From a virus, in the IMG/VR virus record IMGVR_UViG_3300013131_000094, positions 1 to 41,480 of that record: a DNA stretch of 41,480 nucleotides; one strand, 5' to 3'. The notes under the pieces are model-generated. The model was given only the letters and a program-made list of their open reading frames with translations, made no database searches and was not told the origin of the DNA. Shown piece by piece: positions 28,001 through 36,300 of this stretch. How positions within the stretch are numbered: the first letter of the stretch is position 1; each line of letters starts with the position of its first letter. The position numbers were made by a program, and so were the translations under genes.

Positions 28001-30382
28001 TACCGTATCCTGATAATCGGGGGTGCTCGCGGTTTGGTCCAGGTTGTTTGGGCTACGGGGCATACCAAAGGAATAGCCCGTATCGCGGCACCACCAATCG
28101 GAGCCGACATCCATGCGCCAACCTGGCATAAATCCCAGGGCAGTATTCCCGCTCAGATTCTTGGTCTGCTTTCCAAAGCCAATCTGCACGGTTTGTAGGG
28201 CCTTGATGCAAAGGTAATCTCGGTCGATCAAAACAAGATCCGTGCCTAGATCCCGCAAGCGGTACCCCGTACCATCGGGATTGCCCGCACCATTGATGCG
28301 CAAGGCGTCCAACAGGCTTTGGCGCACACCTTCCAACGTCCAAGTGCCTTGGGTGCTGGTCCAGCGGAAAGGAACGGTATCGACACAGAAGTACAACACC
28401 TCAGAACCGTCGAAGGTCCAACGATTGCCTCGCAACATAGAGACAAGTTTACCATTGCCACTTACTTGAGAAGGGGTCAGCAAGGTATCCCGGTAGTACC
28501 CTGGGCCTGAGTTGCGCAAGTCATCATGGATCTTGACTGCCGAGCCATACGCACCCGATCCCAACAGACTCCCTTCCCGAGCAATGTATGCCGTATCAAT
28601 GTTGGTTGTAAAAGACCAGCCTGGCAAATCGGCTTCATACGGAACAATCTCCGTCTTAGGTAGAGCTTGTGCTGTGGTCCTCACAACATTCTCGCCCAAC
28701 TGGAATTGATTGATGTAAGAACCAATCTGACGAATCAAACCGACCGCATCTTGGTTGCTATCTTCACCGCCCGGCCGAACAGGCGGGTTGTTTGTCCAAA
28801 CAGGCACGGCACCCGTCTTATCGGGCACAAACAGAACCCCGGACATGCCGAGGCCCTGGTTCGCGAAAGGATCCGCAGCCAACAGATAGAGATCATCGCC
28901 CGCCGAGAGATCCTGTACGACTGCTCCCGTACTGTCAACCAACTGCTGTGCTCCACAGAGAGGTTGTGGTTTCTGATTGAGCGCAACCCCATCGTAAAAG
29001 AGATTCTCGCCCAAATAGGCAGGATCGAAGGTAGGAGATGTCGGCGTTGCTTTGGCAATGGCAATCGAACTGATGCGAACACGCCCCGTGCTCAATGAAA
29101 CATACACCTCTTGCTCTGCAGGGTCCGAGGCCGCCAACAACTCTGTGTCGGTGTCGAATACGGTGCAGGTTAGGTACGAGCGAGAACCAATCCGTAAGAA
29201 AGGATACTGGTTTGGTCCTGGTACGGGCGCAACATAGAGAGGTTGCAGAATCGAGGCTACCAAGCCGTTCTGGCCACTAAACCGAACCGGGGAATACCAT
29301 AGCGATTCGCCTGCATGTGCTGTTACGAAGGCAGGGTTTAGAATCAATTGCCCCGAGACAGCGCCCACGATGCCAGCAAGATCTGGCTGTGCCGTGAAGT
29401 CAAAACCTGAAATCGAGTCTTCTGCCACCACCACAACGCCACTGAACTGACCCGGCCCTGGTGCAGCATCGTAGGCAATCGGCAGACTGTCTTTGTTTGG
29501 CTCAGCCCCGAGACGCAAACAACTAAAGGCGTCCTGATGCAGGGCATCTCCAAACAAGTAGTCTCCTACTGCGAACGTCGAGGGTGCTGGGGACAACTGA
29601 TAATCAATGCCGCTCTGTACGGTCCCAACTGAGATGACAGAACCGCCCTTCAAGGGCTCCCAGCGTTGCAGTTTGCTGTTGTAATCAAATCTCTTTTCAT
29701 AAGGATCGTTGCGTGTCCACCAGAAGGTCTGCTCTGAGAGGTTTACCCAGACTTGCAAAACGGTATCCCCACGTTGCAGGCTAAGCGAGCCTCCAAAGAG
29801 GGTGTTGAGTGTGGTCGTTGATACCGTAATGATTCCCGTTTGAGGATTCAGGCAAGTAATCGAGGAGGGTACGGTTGTGACTGCAATCGCATTTCCTTCC
29901 GAGTCAGTCAGATTGCCAACAGGTGGAACGGTGCCAAATGCACACAGAAGGTAGTGGCTCCCAGTACCCCCATGCTTGACCAAACAGGACAGAACATTCT
30001 TGATGCTCTTCTCCGAAGTTGCAGCTAGTTTGGTGCTACCATCCTTGTATCCCCCAACTGTCCGGGTCCCTACCAATACAGTGCCCAGAACGGTGCGCAC
30101 CAAGAGGTCGTTCGCATTCAGGGTGTTGCCTGTCAGGCTCGTAGCGTGCGCTTGATTGGCTGCCCAAATCAAATACTCCACCGCTTGCGTCGATTGATCG
30201 AGCACGGCCGCCTCGTAGGTAGAGGCCGCGAGATCAATACCGTCCGGGGAAATGGCCCGCAACGTGGCATTCCAACTAGAAGGCAGTGCCTTGAAGTCTC
30301 TGCTGATTCCTCCAGATGGAAGGGCTGTTTGTGGGGCATTGCCGGAAGCGCCTTGTGCACCCCAAACGATGTATTTGTTCAT
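19007..30382 (-). CDS. Giant virion structural protein (3791 aa), baseplate/tail associated
   Basis: This is one uninterrupted frame of 11.4 kb, larger than any other gene in the window. It is beta-rich and lacks a recognised enzyme motif. The N-terminus starts MNKYIVWGAQGASG without a signal peptide. Many segments look like repeated small beta domains (VNPVAGAVTLRRGLRAGQVL, WDLQAGIITFNQPILEPVLV). Near residues 2660-2720 it has the Gly-Tyr repeat type common in phage virion proteins (FTIVSGGSGYVGGTVELVL, then LPGNGYVVAPSVTV). Residues about 3585-3625 hold a helical segment (YRIIRPDGKLSVKAINLILT) and the C-terminus is helical and Gln-rich. Its ATG overlaps the stop of the upstream gene by 4 bases. 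Its place between spike and gp25-like genes suggests a baseplate scaffold or very long appendage. Confidence 0.85.
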   Translation of the reverse strand: MNKYIVWGAQGASGNAPQTALPSGGISRDFKALPSSWNATLRAISPDGIDLAASTYEAAVLDQSTQAVEYLIWAANQAHATSLTGNTLNANDLLVRTVLGTVLVGTRTVGGYKDGSTKLAATSEKSIKNVLSCLVKHGGTGSHYLLCAFGTVPPVGNLTDSEGNAIAVTTVPSSITCLNPQTGIITVSTTTLNTLFGGSLSLQRGDTVLQVWVNLSEQTFWWTRNDPYEKRFDYNSKLQRWEPLKGGSVISVGTVQSGIDYQLSPAPSTFAVGDYLFGDALHQDAFSCLRLGAEPNKDSLPIAYDAAPGPGQFSGVVVVAEDSISGFDFTAQPDLAGIVGAVSGQLILNPAFVTAHAGESLWYSPVRFSGQNGLVASILQPLYVAPVPGPNQYPFLRIGSRSYLTCTVFDTDTELLAASDPAEQEVYVSLSTGRVRISSIAIAKATPTSPTFDPAYLGENLFYDGVALNQKPQPLCGAQQLVDSTGAVVQDLSAGDDLYLLAADPFANQGLGMSGVLFVPDKTGAVPVWTNNPPVRPGGEDSNQDAVGLIRQIGSYINQFQLGENVVRTTAQALPKTEIVPYEADLPGWSFTTNIDTAYIAREGSLLGSGAYGSAVKIHDDLRNSGPGYYRDTLLTPSQVSGNGKLVSMLRGNRWTFDGSEVLYFCVDTVPFRWTSTQGTWTLEGVRQSLLDALRINGAGNPDGTGYRLRDLGTDLVLIDRDYLCIKALQTVQIGFGKQTKNLSGNTALGFMPGWRMDVGSDWWCRDTGYSFGMPRSPNNLDQTASTPDYQDTVQLSRVITDSVQGFPFQSLDYAPLRDRPGYGPDQFFRLTAQAAGQTRYQYLTNYVDVEYGFESDRFNWLSQESVTGTITQPTQTLNLGQPQIVAETLLGCEPNPDSSLAVSLDGKAFQQLTQGTDYFLSEGPGSAQLVETVGATLLSGFAGSYTGDILSNTFPAGYPDFSTISVGDRLLIGTEHRVITEVISASQIRVSPAFTRIATGVVWAIYKGDTFAQYDQAILFDAAYVPFNPLPENPLKVRQISLLGKIPANGRLSSVIQSNGTLTVRFGLLSGATIAEWQQSISAHSAQLVRLKESTLGTLKNQLYLQDLTSQHYLETAFTLQIGTTLLTQGIDLVGVYTFTNPTPVNTAEYHLQTGELRFGANLLKNLAGQTVYQVETFLPASSITTGTAEYDATGLIQLAQADIVQTTLCYLCEELTTQEYSVNPVAGAVTLRRGLRAGQVLEVNYISAGLSGESSGTEYIQNIPFYQTRQPAIQIDDRHYQIDKGTHTIDPTVEPTVWVGAVVQNYSEQTAAWDLQAGIITFNQPILEPVLVSYAVKGAFGGEQSLTIPNAPLWNPPFWLGTKVSTFSLDGDRTQDFTTGTLLRLNNQLFWVKQSNFVVGRAVRSSATTPYAGFNVLGQTTITIYPETNHPVGSKNPAQQALCVLSDRPLTQTVDGQTTQAAHAGFLLSVQTPFQPVNRGDTQIVFRGVPIEVAGTTDPLTGVSRFNFVAGMLLNLGGEPYLIQASQTVGDKTILTLASECIRGYDATETVQVSARPIYPTGARVLLPLGGVVQTNPVELIRYADGQPGQTLRNGVDWTLDPQTGVVQINSVQPALLARERFEARWTRLCTLYPWNHNGQTISPIYQTQYRYRTIPSAENGLKGAVLEGKYTFHAPDSFYGSVEPLASYEATFLQDVTRQAQSQTGLQYRGAKLPLNQMGVKSALTQWQEMQVKDRMARRLLSFYNGLIVGFEQSTEMMNGLLVGDRDGKFRFSVPEGYVDTVQPGSEDPVTGTIIPRNVYNEVFQRLAQIVYPVLLGDRIVDPTTVTLSAGLLDGDTPDSSLLAAMLEDQRGLIQNDIDDIVLVGTKRLHLELLFHLYRLGDYKQLWQASQYSRLYPERTKGIFMTQPGLGADLANGVVGEYTPFRYHNGTVESTFLTPIAQVSNPVLENLTSITSISIRARMPRARVWGYYPTGIPANMLKAGQPAINEPCCISVVVDLNQVPVSPVTGFPDCTQFISQGGDLFDLSTGDFEQLSPYWKQTTFGWFAAGNSLAVQFGSPDGTLFGASADTRYPSGALTGLYVKEVLYGCVVTFKDLSGATPTAEHILRMSSDKTGTTLSLSQGDTITVYVRKDVTEDLYQTQNYRNYFDTYTRSSDGQLLDLTLPEFLRDILKQRPPQPMEYLEAQVSFGNTTTEPTVFPALQGKSLLDSGDRSLPYPEVLNTELVRMGQISNAMSDLMLARSPLPNQYYIYPDEILSNDGQLLTTYTGGQPPAVLLVSDPYNPVGVGKGTVQTEDLLLVQTTNAIAGSAQGFQSIADLAVSGGKTQVSVPRFPSRTLKGAEIRYTLDNAMVHVSNAGSVQIIEDRSGGAPNGAAGKYVTLLDFGGVGSITLDDGQDAGLGAAGLGGLNAILAAHPSNNIIIRLYNTANTSEGGVDFLKGDFVEEFVFAQGGCTATVAGVIVPGTVSFGWNNNHKLVRFIPTAMAPGGSLVDLASVATTRFGTITEAPATVWTTDASFSFSVSIVATFGYSDVARIGQDRLTFLDAFDLRHAQPRGYRHPDSGWDLQTKLLVDSIRVKDSGGVLHWVDWSNLNGRFGSIGCPYTFLDLTGTGTLGTFSPASASGAGDEFGSIKVPSWEGVGSPGNAADIQAILTGDQVSGFTIVSGGSGYVGGTVELVLGAPPAGRTATAIATVTSGVITAVTLKLPGNGYVVAPSVTVQHWAGNQSIQAAQNLTVSAIPSSPEDETGTIYTGTATVETDPILTNLSALANKIQPGDICTIHTTTDALYVAANHTGTSLVRHAITPDVLGGTTESLDVTATLGSDSGWCNTQFPQVTVWDVGTGTITLDTLYRFGEAGNTGLPSTPHSWIGNQDWGIFPEPVSYAIKYGVMPRLYLITKLDGAATEVVSMQYIGGTVSTNTFLMVPGSAQDKNGAFLADVDFWLAVQKGLLVSGMVYLPIQLHRVPGLPTDNVVVDLTAGTCGLRSVLVKTAFGSVEYTGAALQDIDVYSGAYAQPNASNLGCNLCIPKTAGLYVETRQEAVYTGVQAILDFSGIVNHADLGAVHSLAGARCLVPGDQIRSANAVGVNTIEVKAGIFLEPSFPVPNQPMVGGVWLTDIFQSVAGSNPCKIFTNAAHGLHVGSAIHIQDHSNTALNGSWLVTNVVAANTIEINYDNTLGLLGVGGSVWGSDQPKLVDRSSQPVAARQVGVRGFSGIEQAVQIDVRRIRRFHDANATVDANFQPLRYAYETRRGRVTGYTTIIGGHNHQIGALSAHNYTFASDDPDYRNGWIYSGTQLGAFTSKDVNIQPGDEVRIIDPSKKPSEQVVARAEVLKVVSAHALYLKSPGVLDAGFLSNPTAYQFQVYLKHTVPHQQSCEQLCELLTSRTVLDVVADRILLKGGYVTIPAGVGAARIAAYDTEVNKLRDDTVSDFRNLGIQVGDIVVIDPAGVVGSRDGVTERGTRPFGDIGISARGVDYQAGRPAPVDDNRGHFWVQEIHQDYLKVSGMTEFAGSRTADKVFPSKPAAQAVRGYTVLPTIHNSAITTNQIEGQGDLRPTQLPGKDDDGALTGFTQSYQDTHYSLRPFSYRIIRPDGKLSVKAINLILTMRERMLSLIELFKGAVEGTHGGDYHDFQELLYGRDLGYSTVATAGQGVFRNALIEDLQGQVGVVPYLNDADCLSVLDRRFWIGDKRLERLTSDGSGYGMVLTPPGTPYADYSGVGSDVRPVLPDRIEQVVDFQDHLRELRYSWISYRVHRVEGSLVQIQRFEQNYQSLQQKITKARMQQKGL

Positions 30383-30954
30383 GCCAGTTTACCACTGCTC
30401 GTGCCGGTTGCGCCTGTTGTGGATGAGGCACCCGTTACAGTACCCTGTCCACTCCCTAGAGATGTTTGCTGTTGGATCAATACTCCGAGCGCAATGGCCA
30501 GTTTGTTTTGTGTGTCTGTCTGTACCTGTGACTGAAAGTGCGCAGGTAAGTAGTTTTGTAGCAAAGTTGTCAGAGGTTGCAGCAGTGCTGTCTGCACAGT
30601 GCATAGTTCGGTGCCTACCCCAACAGTAGGACACGCTCCTGTATATGGTACTCCCATAAGGGCGATAGCGAGACCTTGGGATGTAGCATTTGCCAACAAG
30701 GCCCCCGACATGGTATTGAAGCCATACAGAGCAAAGATACTTGCAGGTTGTGGGTGCTTGGGAATCTTGAAGATCCCCGAGACAACTCCAACCCCTGCAG
30801 TCCCCGCAGCATTCCCCTGCACCGTAACCGTGCCCAGCCATTCGGAGACGGCTTGGCCTATCGCCTTCGCAATTGGAGGCATCGCCACCCCATTCAGTTC
30901 TAGTCCGGGAGCTACGGTAAGAATAGCTTGACTGATGGCTTGTGCTGGAATCAT
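30379..30954 (-). CDS. Small virion-type protein beside the spike (191 aa)
   Basis: It is Gly/Ala-rich with helical N-terminal and middle segments (AIGQAVSEWLGTVTVQGNAA; ALLANATSQGLAIALMGVPY), the motif CPTVGVGTELC with two Cys 10 residues apart, and a Thr/Ser/Gly-rich tail. Proteins of this composition occur near spike genes in some large myophages, from memory and not checked. It overlaps both neighbours by 4 bases (30951-30954 and 30379-30382), so it is translated with them. A role in completing the spike tip or hub is inference. Confidence 0.65.
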   Translation of the reverse strand: MIPAQAISQAILTVAPGLELNGVAMPPIAKAIGQAVSEWLGTVTVQGNAAGTAGVGVVSGIFKIPKHPQPASIFALYGFNTMSGALLANATSQGLAIALMGVPYTGACPTVGVGTELCTVQTALLQPLTTLLQNYLPAHFQSQVQTDTQNKLAIALGVLIQQQTSLGSGQGTVTGASSTTGATGTSSGKLA

Positions 30955-33383
30955 GTTGCCGACAAGAGGTGCTTAGGGCTACCTAAGCCGAGTGTTTGGA
31001 GAGGTAGGCCCGTCAACGGGTCAATATCGGCCCCACTGACAATCCCACCCACTTTACCCCCTGTACTGGATAAGTAAACTGCGGAGGATCCTCGCACTAC
31101 AACAGAGCCAGACTCGGAATTGACCCGTATGTTGCCATTAGCCGATAGAGTTCCTGAACCTGTTGTTTGGAGTAGTATGTCTCCTGTTTGGACATTCGCA
31201 GACAATCCCGAGTTGGAATCGAGAGTCACTTGGTTGGTCCCTGCTTTCAGTGTTGCATTGCCTTGCTGTGTCTGGAAGGTGAGATTTCCAACCTGGATGC
31301 TGGTCTGATGAGAGCCGACGTTGATTTCCTCTAGGCGATCCCCTACTTGGGGAATGCTGTAGTGGTCGATAACACCAGTGCTGGACGTGGCAAAGACAGT
31401 CTCTCGCAGAGCCCCGTTGCTTGGATCATTGTGCAGAGGCCCCGAGATAGTCTGATAGAGCTTACCCGAGGCATGTACAGAGACTTCTTCCGCAATGAGA
31501 GCAGCCTTCTGCCCACCGGATAGACGCAGATATTGATTGCCAGATACGTCAACAGAGTTCGGGCTGTTGACGGTTACAGCGGAGGCTGCTGTGACCTTTA
31601 CGAAGTCACTGGATTGGACCTCTACACCATCACCACCCAACTGAAGGCCGGGTTGTCGCTCCGGGTTTAGATCTGCATCTGGCCCTTTGAGCTTACCTCC
31701 ACCATAGAGGCTGACGGCCCCGTTCTGAGCATGCAGTTGCACGGCTGTATTGGTTACGCGATCTCCCTCTTGGGTTTGGATGTGTACGCCCCGATTTGCC
31801 CTCAGGGTTAGAGTGCCCCCAGCCTGAGCCAACACATTTCCCGTCGTTGCAAGTTCAATTGAGTTCTCTGTACTATCGCCACTGACAAAGGCTCGGAATT
31901 GTCCATTCTTCTTGACAGACCAAAACGTATTGGGTTCCTGGTGTGTCGAGAAAGGTTGTAGGCTAAACAGCGTGGCCGCCTGCTCCCCCAAATCCTTACC
32001 GACCGCCGTCTCTAGTCCAGCTTGGGCACCATTGCTCCTAAAGATAATCGGGGATAACGGAAGTCCATATTGCTGTAGTCCTGCCTCACTGAAAGGATCG
32101 TTGCCTACAACCGTTCCCAACACCCATTGGATATACGGCTTACCAGGAGCATCCTGACTCTTGCCTTTGGTTGAGTCAGGTGTCGAGTCAGGAAGCCTGT
32201 CTGCATCAAAGCCATCGGTTTGTTCCGTGACCGGCAGTGTGCCGTCACTTGAATGTGTCACCTCAATTCGGTACTCTGTGAACGAGTTGACGTTGGTGTC
32301 GTTGGCTCCGTTGTGGATCGTAGGATCCGCTTGGTTTAGCTGTGCAATTCGATAGAAGCGTTTGCCGCCATAAGTAGAGCCTGCATCAAACGGGATCTGG
32401 GAATTGGAGAGCACAAAGCCTTTGTCATCAATGAAAAGACCTTGCTGTAAGAAACAGTACGGATCTAGATTAGGTGAGATCCTCTGAAACTCAGGCTTAC
32501 CCAATTCCCCATTCTTGGTCGGTCTGGCAAGGATACGGGCCGGTAATAGCTTCCCCTTCGGGTATTCTAGGTTCTCTGGCAACCCCTCACTAAAGAGGTC
32601 GCTCCCTTCTAAGAGATGTCCTGTGTAGAGTGGCTTACCATCCTGGCTGAATTGCTTCAATCCATCCCAGAGCAACCCGTCACTCACAATCGCTTGGCTC
32701 AGAAGGGTGGCATCTCTTTGGACCATGCCGCCGTAGATGCGCGTTCCTGCCATTGCATGAAACTGTTGCAAAGACCTCGATACGAAGGCTTGATCTTGAT
32801 CTCGTAGCCGAATCTCATTGCCTCGTCGATTGGTCAACAAGACAGATTCATCCAAAACCACATCAGAGCCTTGTGCCGAAGATGCAACAATGTTGCCGGG
32901 TTGCATGTGTCGCAACTTATGCCGGGTACGCCCAAAGATTCCCTTTGTCTTTAGCTCTTCACGGGGGATACCTGAGTCATGCTCATCTGGGGCAAAGTCT
33001 TGGGTTGGTACCCAATCGCGACCCGTCCAGGTTCCTTTGGGCATCCAAGCATTGATAACAGGAATCCGAGTACCTGTCTTGCCACCCACGCCAGAGGAAT
33101 CTTGAGGGATCCAACTGCAAATGCAGTAATCCCCCACTTCAGGCATTGCACCTAGGAAATGTCTGGCACCGGCACCTGGGAATGTCAACGGAACGGGGGT
33201 GCGTAAGAATTGTTGGGAGGTGCCCCCCACCGTTTGTAGTGTGACGAGAAACTCCTCATACGAGACATGCACAACTTGGCAAAGTCCTTGTGCCCACGGG
33301 GTGCCCGTGTCTGGGTTGGATTGAACCCCTTGCTGCTCAATACCAATCTGCCGCAGTTCTGCTTTTAGCTTTGGATCACCCAT
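30951..33383 (-). CDS. Baseplate spike / gp5-like puncturing protein (810 aa)
   Basis: The N-terminal part (about 1-110) looks like the OB-fold region of spike/Vgr-type proteins (FPGAGARHFLGAMPEVGDYC). The C-terminal third (about residues 540-800) consists of short repeating beta-strands (LTLRANRGVHIQTQEGDRVT, then NPNSVDV- and LKAGTNQVTLDSNSG-type repeats), as expected for a trimeric beta-prism needle. No lysozyme domain was seen here; the cell-wall enzyme is in the adjacent hub gene. The end (GLGSPKHLLSAT) lacks an obvious HxH metal-binding tip, so the tip may be a separate protein. AGAGG precedes the start, 6 bases after the hub stop. Confidence 0.82.
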   Translation of the reverse strand: MGDPKLKAELRQIGIEQQGVQSNPDTGTPWAQGLCQVVHVSYEEFLVTLQTVGGTSQQFLRTPVPLTFPGAGARHFLGAMPEVGDYCICSWIPQDSSGVGGKTGTRIPVINAWMPKGTWTGRDWVPTQDFAPDEHDSGIPREELKTKGIFGRTRHKLRHMQPGNIVASSAQGSDVVLDESVLLTNRRGNEIRLRDQDQAFVSRSLQQFHAMAGTRIYGGMVQRDATLLSQAIVSDGLLWDGLKQFSQDGKPLYTGHLLEGSDLFSEGLPENLEYPKGKLLPARILARPTKNGELGKPEFQRISPNLDPYCFLQQGLFIDDKGFVLSNSQIPFDAGSTYGGKRFYRIAQLNQADPTIHNGANDTNVNSFTEYRIEVTHSSDGTLPVTEQTDGFDADRLPDSTPDSTKGKSQDAPGKPYIQWVLGTVVGNDPFSEAGLQQYGLPLSPIIFRSNGAQAGLETAVGKDLGEQAATLFSLQPFSTHQEPNTFWSVKKNGQFRAFVSGDSTENSIELATTGNVLAQAGGTLTLRANRGVHIQTQEGDRVTNTAVQLHAQNGAVSLYGGGKLKGPDADLNPERQPGLQLGGDGVEVQSSDFVKVTAASAVTVNSPNSVDVSGNQYLRLSGGQKAALIAEEVSVHASGKLYQTISGPLHNDPSNGALRETVFATSSTGVIDHYSIPQVGDRLEEINVGSHQTSIQVGNLTFQTQQGNATLKAGTNQVTLDSNSGLSANVQTGDILLQTTGSGTLSANGNIRVNSESGSVVVRGSSAVYLSSTGGKVGGIVSGADIDPLTGLPLQTLGLGSPKHLLSAT

Positions 33384-33389
33384 AACGAA

Positions 33390-36300
33390 TTACCTCTTGA
33401 AGAGATCCCGAATGCGATCAATCTGCTCCGATACCACACGTCCCGAACTTAGGTTATTGGAGACGGTCCCACGCAGGATGTCCTGCCGCAACTTCCAGTC
33501 AAAAGCCTTCTGTCCCATACGCAAAGCCTGCTCTTGCGAGACCACGTCCACAGTGGGATTGCCCTCTTGATCTTTGGGCAATGCCGCATAGGTATCGGCA
33601 TAGGCTTTGATATTTCCGTAGTCCTGACTCTTGACAACCTCTACGAAGTTTTGAGAGAATGCTTGTAACAGCACATCTGCTTCTGCACCTCGGGTTGACG
33701 AGACCTCAGGCAACTGGTTATGAAAGTTGAGATCCGCCAACGAATAGGCAATGTTGGCTGAAGGCACCTTCTGTGTGGAGTCTTTGGAATCCGCGATGAA
33801 GTTGGCAAAGCCGTTTTCATTGACAGTGCCGTCTTGGTTGAGTGCGCTACGGTCAATCAGAAATTGCTTGGAGAAGCCCGCCTGTTCCAACTCACGGGCG
33901 ACTTGTTGGAGCACACCCTCCTTAGAGACTTCCTTTTTGGTATGGATCACTTTGCCATTCTTAGACGTTGTTGTCGTCTCATAGGTCGGCTTACCCATCA
34001 GAATGGCATCGGAGACTCTCTGCATGGTTGCAGGCGTCAATACGGATAGTGGATCCAATGCCGCAATCTGGTCTAGGATGCTGTCTGGTGCCATCTGAAT
34101 CCCTCGGCCATAGCGGTAGGTTCCCGTGACACGGTATCCGTTGTGGTCTGAGACTGGGAATACAGGTGAATGCACTACTGTACTGGCCTGTTTGCCTGTC
34201 ACTTTACGCAGGAACTTGGCAGGTTGAGGTTTGAACGGTGCTTGTGGCATCCCCGCATCCTCACAGCAAATGGCTGTAATCGTCTTGGACATGATGTCCT
34301 TGAGTGCATTGATCTGTGCCAGCTTCTCTGCATCCTGCACCTTCTTCTGCTTCCGCAGCTTCTGAATGGTCTGCTCATAGAGAGATTGAATCTGAGCCGC
34401 GTACCAGTAGCAAATGTTCTCAACGATTCGATTCGCTGTTTCAATTGTAAGCACAGTATCTAGTTTGACTTGATCCGCTTTGCTGAACTGTTCGGTTGTC
34501 TTTGCATCTACAGCGGGGATGGGGAATGAGACATACTTCTTTGTCTGCTGATTGATATCATCCACTACGTCTGCCAGAATAGACAGGGTAGTGTCTAGGA
34601 ACGCTGCAAATGCAGTGGTGTAGTCGGCTACGGTGGTGCGCCGCTTCACAATCAGTAAGAATGCTTGCACCAGGGGGTCTTTGAACGACTCTGTAGTGAT
34701 CTTATCGATGGTATAGCTGCCTTTGGATCGTTTCGTTACCACCTCGGTTGCAGCAAACGAAAGACTCTGAATGGCATAAGTAGGTAATGGGAGCATGAAA
34801 GTACCCCCTTTACCGCCAATCCTTACCGCCTTCTTTGACTCCCCTCCGGGCATCGGCAACTCCACATCTGCACTGGGGACCATGATAGGCAACCCTTTCT
34901 TACAGAAGTTCTCTTGATTTGCCAACTCGGCTTCTGGCAGAACTTCCAGCGGGTCTTGCTTGACAATCTTGCTGCTCGGTTTGAACCCTTTGGCTCGCAG
35001 GCCGGGCGTAAAGGCTGATGCGTTGGTAGCCACGCCGTTGGATGAGAAGCTGTAGGCCGCCCCTTGCTGCTTCGCATCTGGGTGCGCTGAACTGAAGTAC
35101 CTGTAGAAGCCCGGCGTCGAGCCTGTAGTGAATGTTGCTTTCTTTTCAGACAGCAACTCCAGAAGGTTCTGGCTCGTATTGAGATCTCCCCAGATTTTGT
35201 GGGCGTCTTGCTTCAAATACCGATCCCCGACAGAACGTAACAAGAGAAGCACGATCTGAGCATCCGAACTCTTGGAGACCTTCTGGTCCAATCGTGCTTG
35301 CAAGTCCTCAGGTGAAGTGAATGCTTTTTCCTTCTGCCTGAGGATGTTCTGCATCTCAGCATATTTGGCTGCAATCTTCTGCTGAACTGCCTCATCGTTG
35401 GCGTTCTTCTGCCCCTTCAGCTTGGCAATTTCGGTTTGCTTGGCTGAGATTTGCTTGTCATAGGATTTGGAGATGGTCTTGTCTGAACTTTCCACTTTCT
35501 TGAGGAAGTCCGTTTGAATCTTCTGGTACTCTTTGGCAGCAGCCTGTAGCGAGATTACTCCCGCCGCAGGAGATTCCCCAATCACAAACCGGCGATCCTC
35601 TGTCTCCGATACCTTCATACGGTAAATACCCGTGGTGTCCTGAGGATCCTCCGTTTCTGCCGTATAGGGCTCACGCTCCACTACAGGCGGAGATTGCGCT
35701 GAGGCCACTCGGATCAAGTTAGCCAAGACTTGGGGGTTCGAGAGGTCCGCGATGTTGTCCCCCGCTAAGAAGAACAATGGATTGATGCCTTCTGGGTCCA
35801 ACGCCATCACTACGTCAGGGAACCCCGACAAGCGATTGTAACCCTCTTTGTCCCGAACTTCAATTGGGGTCGGCGGAAGCAGTGTGTTGGATAGATCAAT
35901 CTTCTCAATACCTGATTTGTTGGGGTCTCCGGGGGCGTAGAACTTGGAACGCTTTCCGATCAGTTGGAGAGAAGTTGTGCATTGCCCGCCTGCGCTCCAG
36001 GAGTGCTGAAAGCTGTTGCAGTAATAGTAGCAATCCGAGAACTCGATGTAGAATGGGTACCCACAACGGATTTCGGGCCGCAAGGGGATTTGTGCTGAAG
36101 CTGTGGTAGACTCGGCATTCTGAATGTCTAGTTTGTTGATCGAGGCATAGAAGATGGCTCGGGGATCGGTGTAGTAGCTTGCTTCAAAAGAGAGCGGCTT
36201 CCAACCGTATTGGGCTACCAATCGGAAGTCGATGTAGGTGCCAGCAACACCGAACTCACCTTCAGGCCCGACGTTGGCGAAATTCTTGAACCAAGACCCT

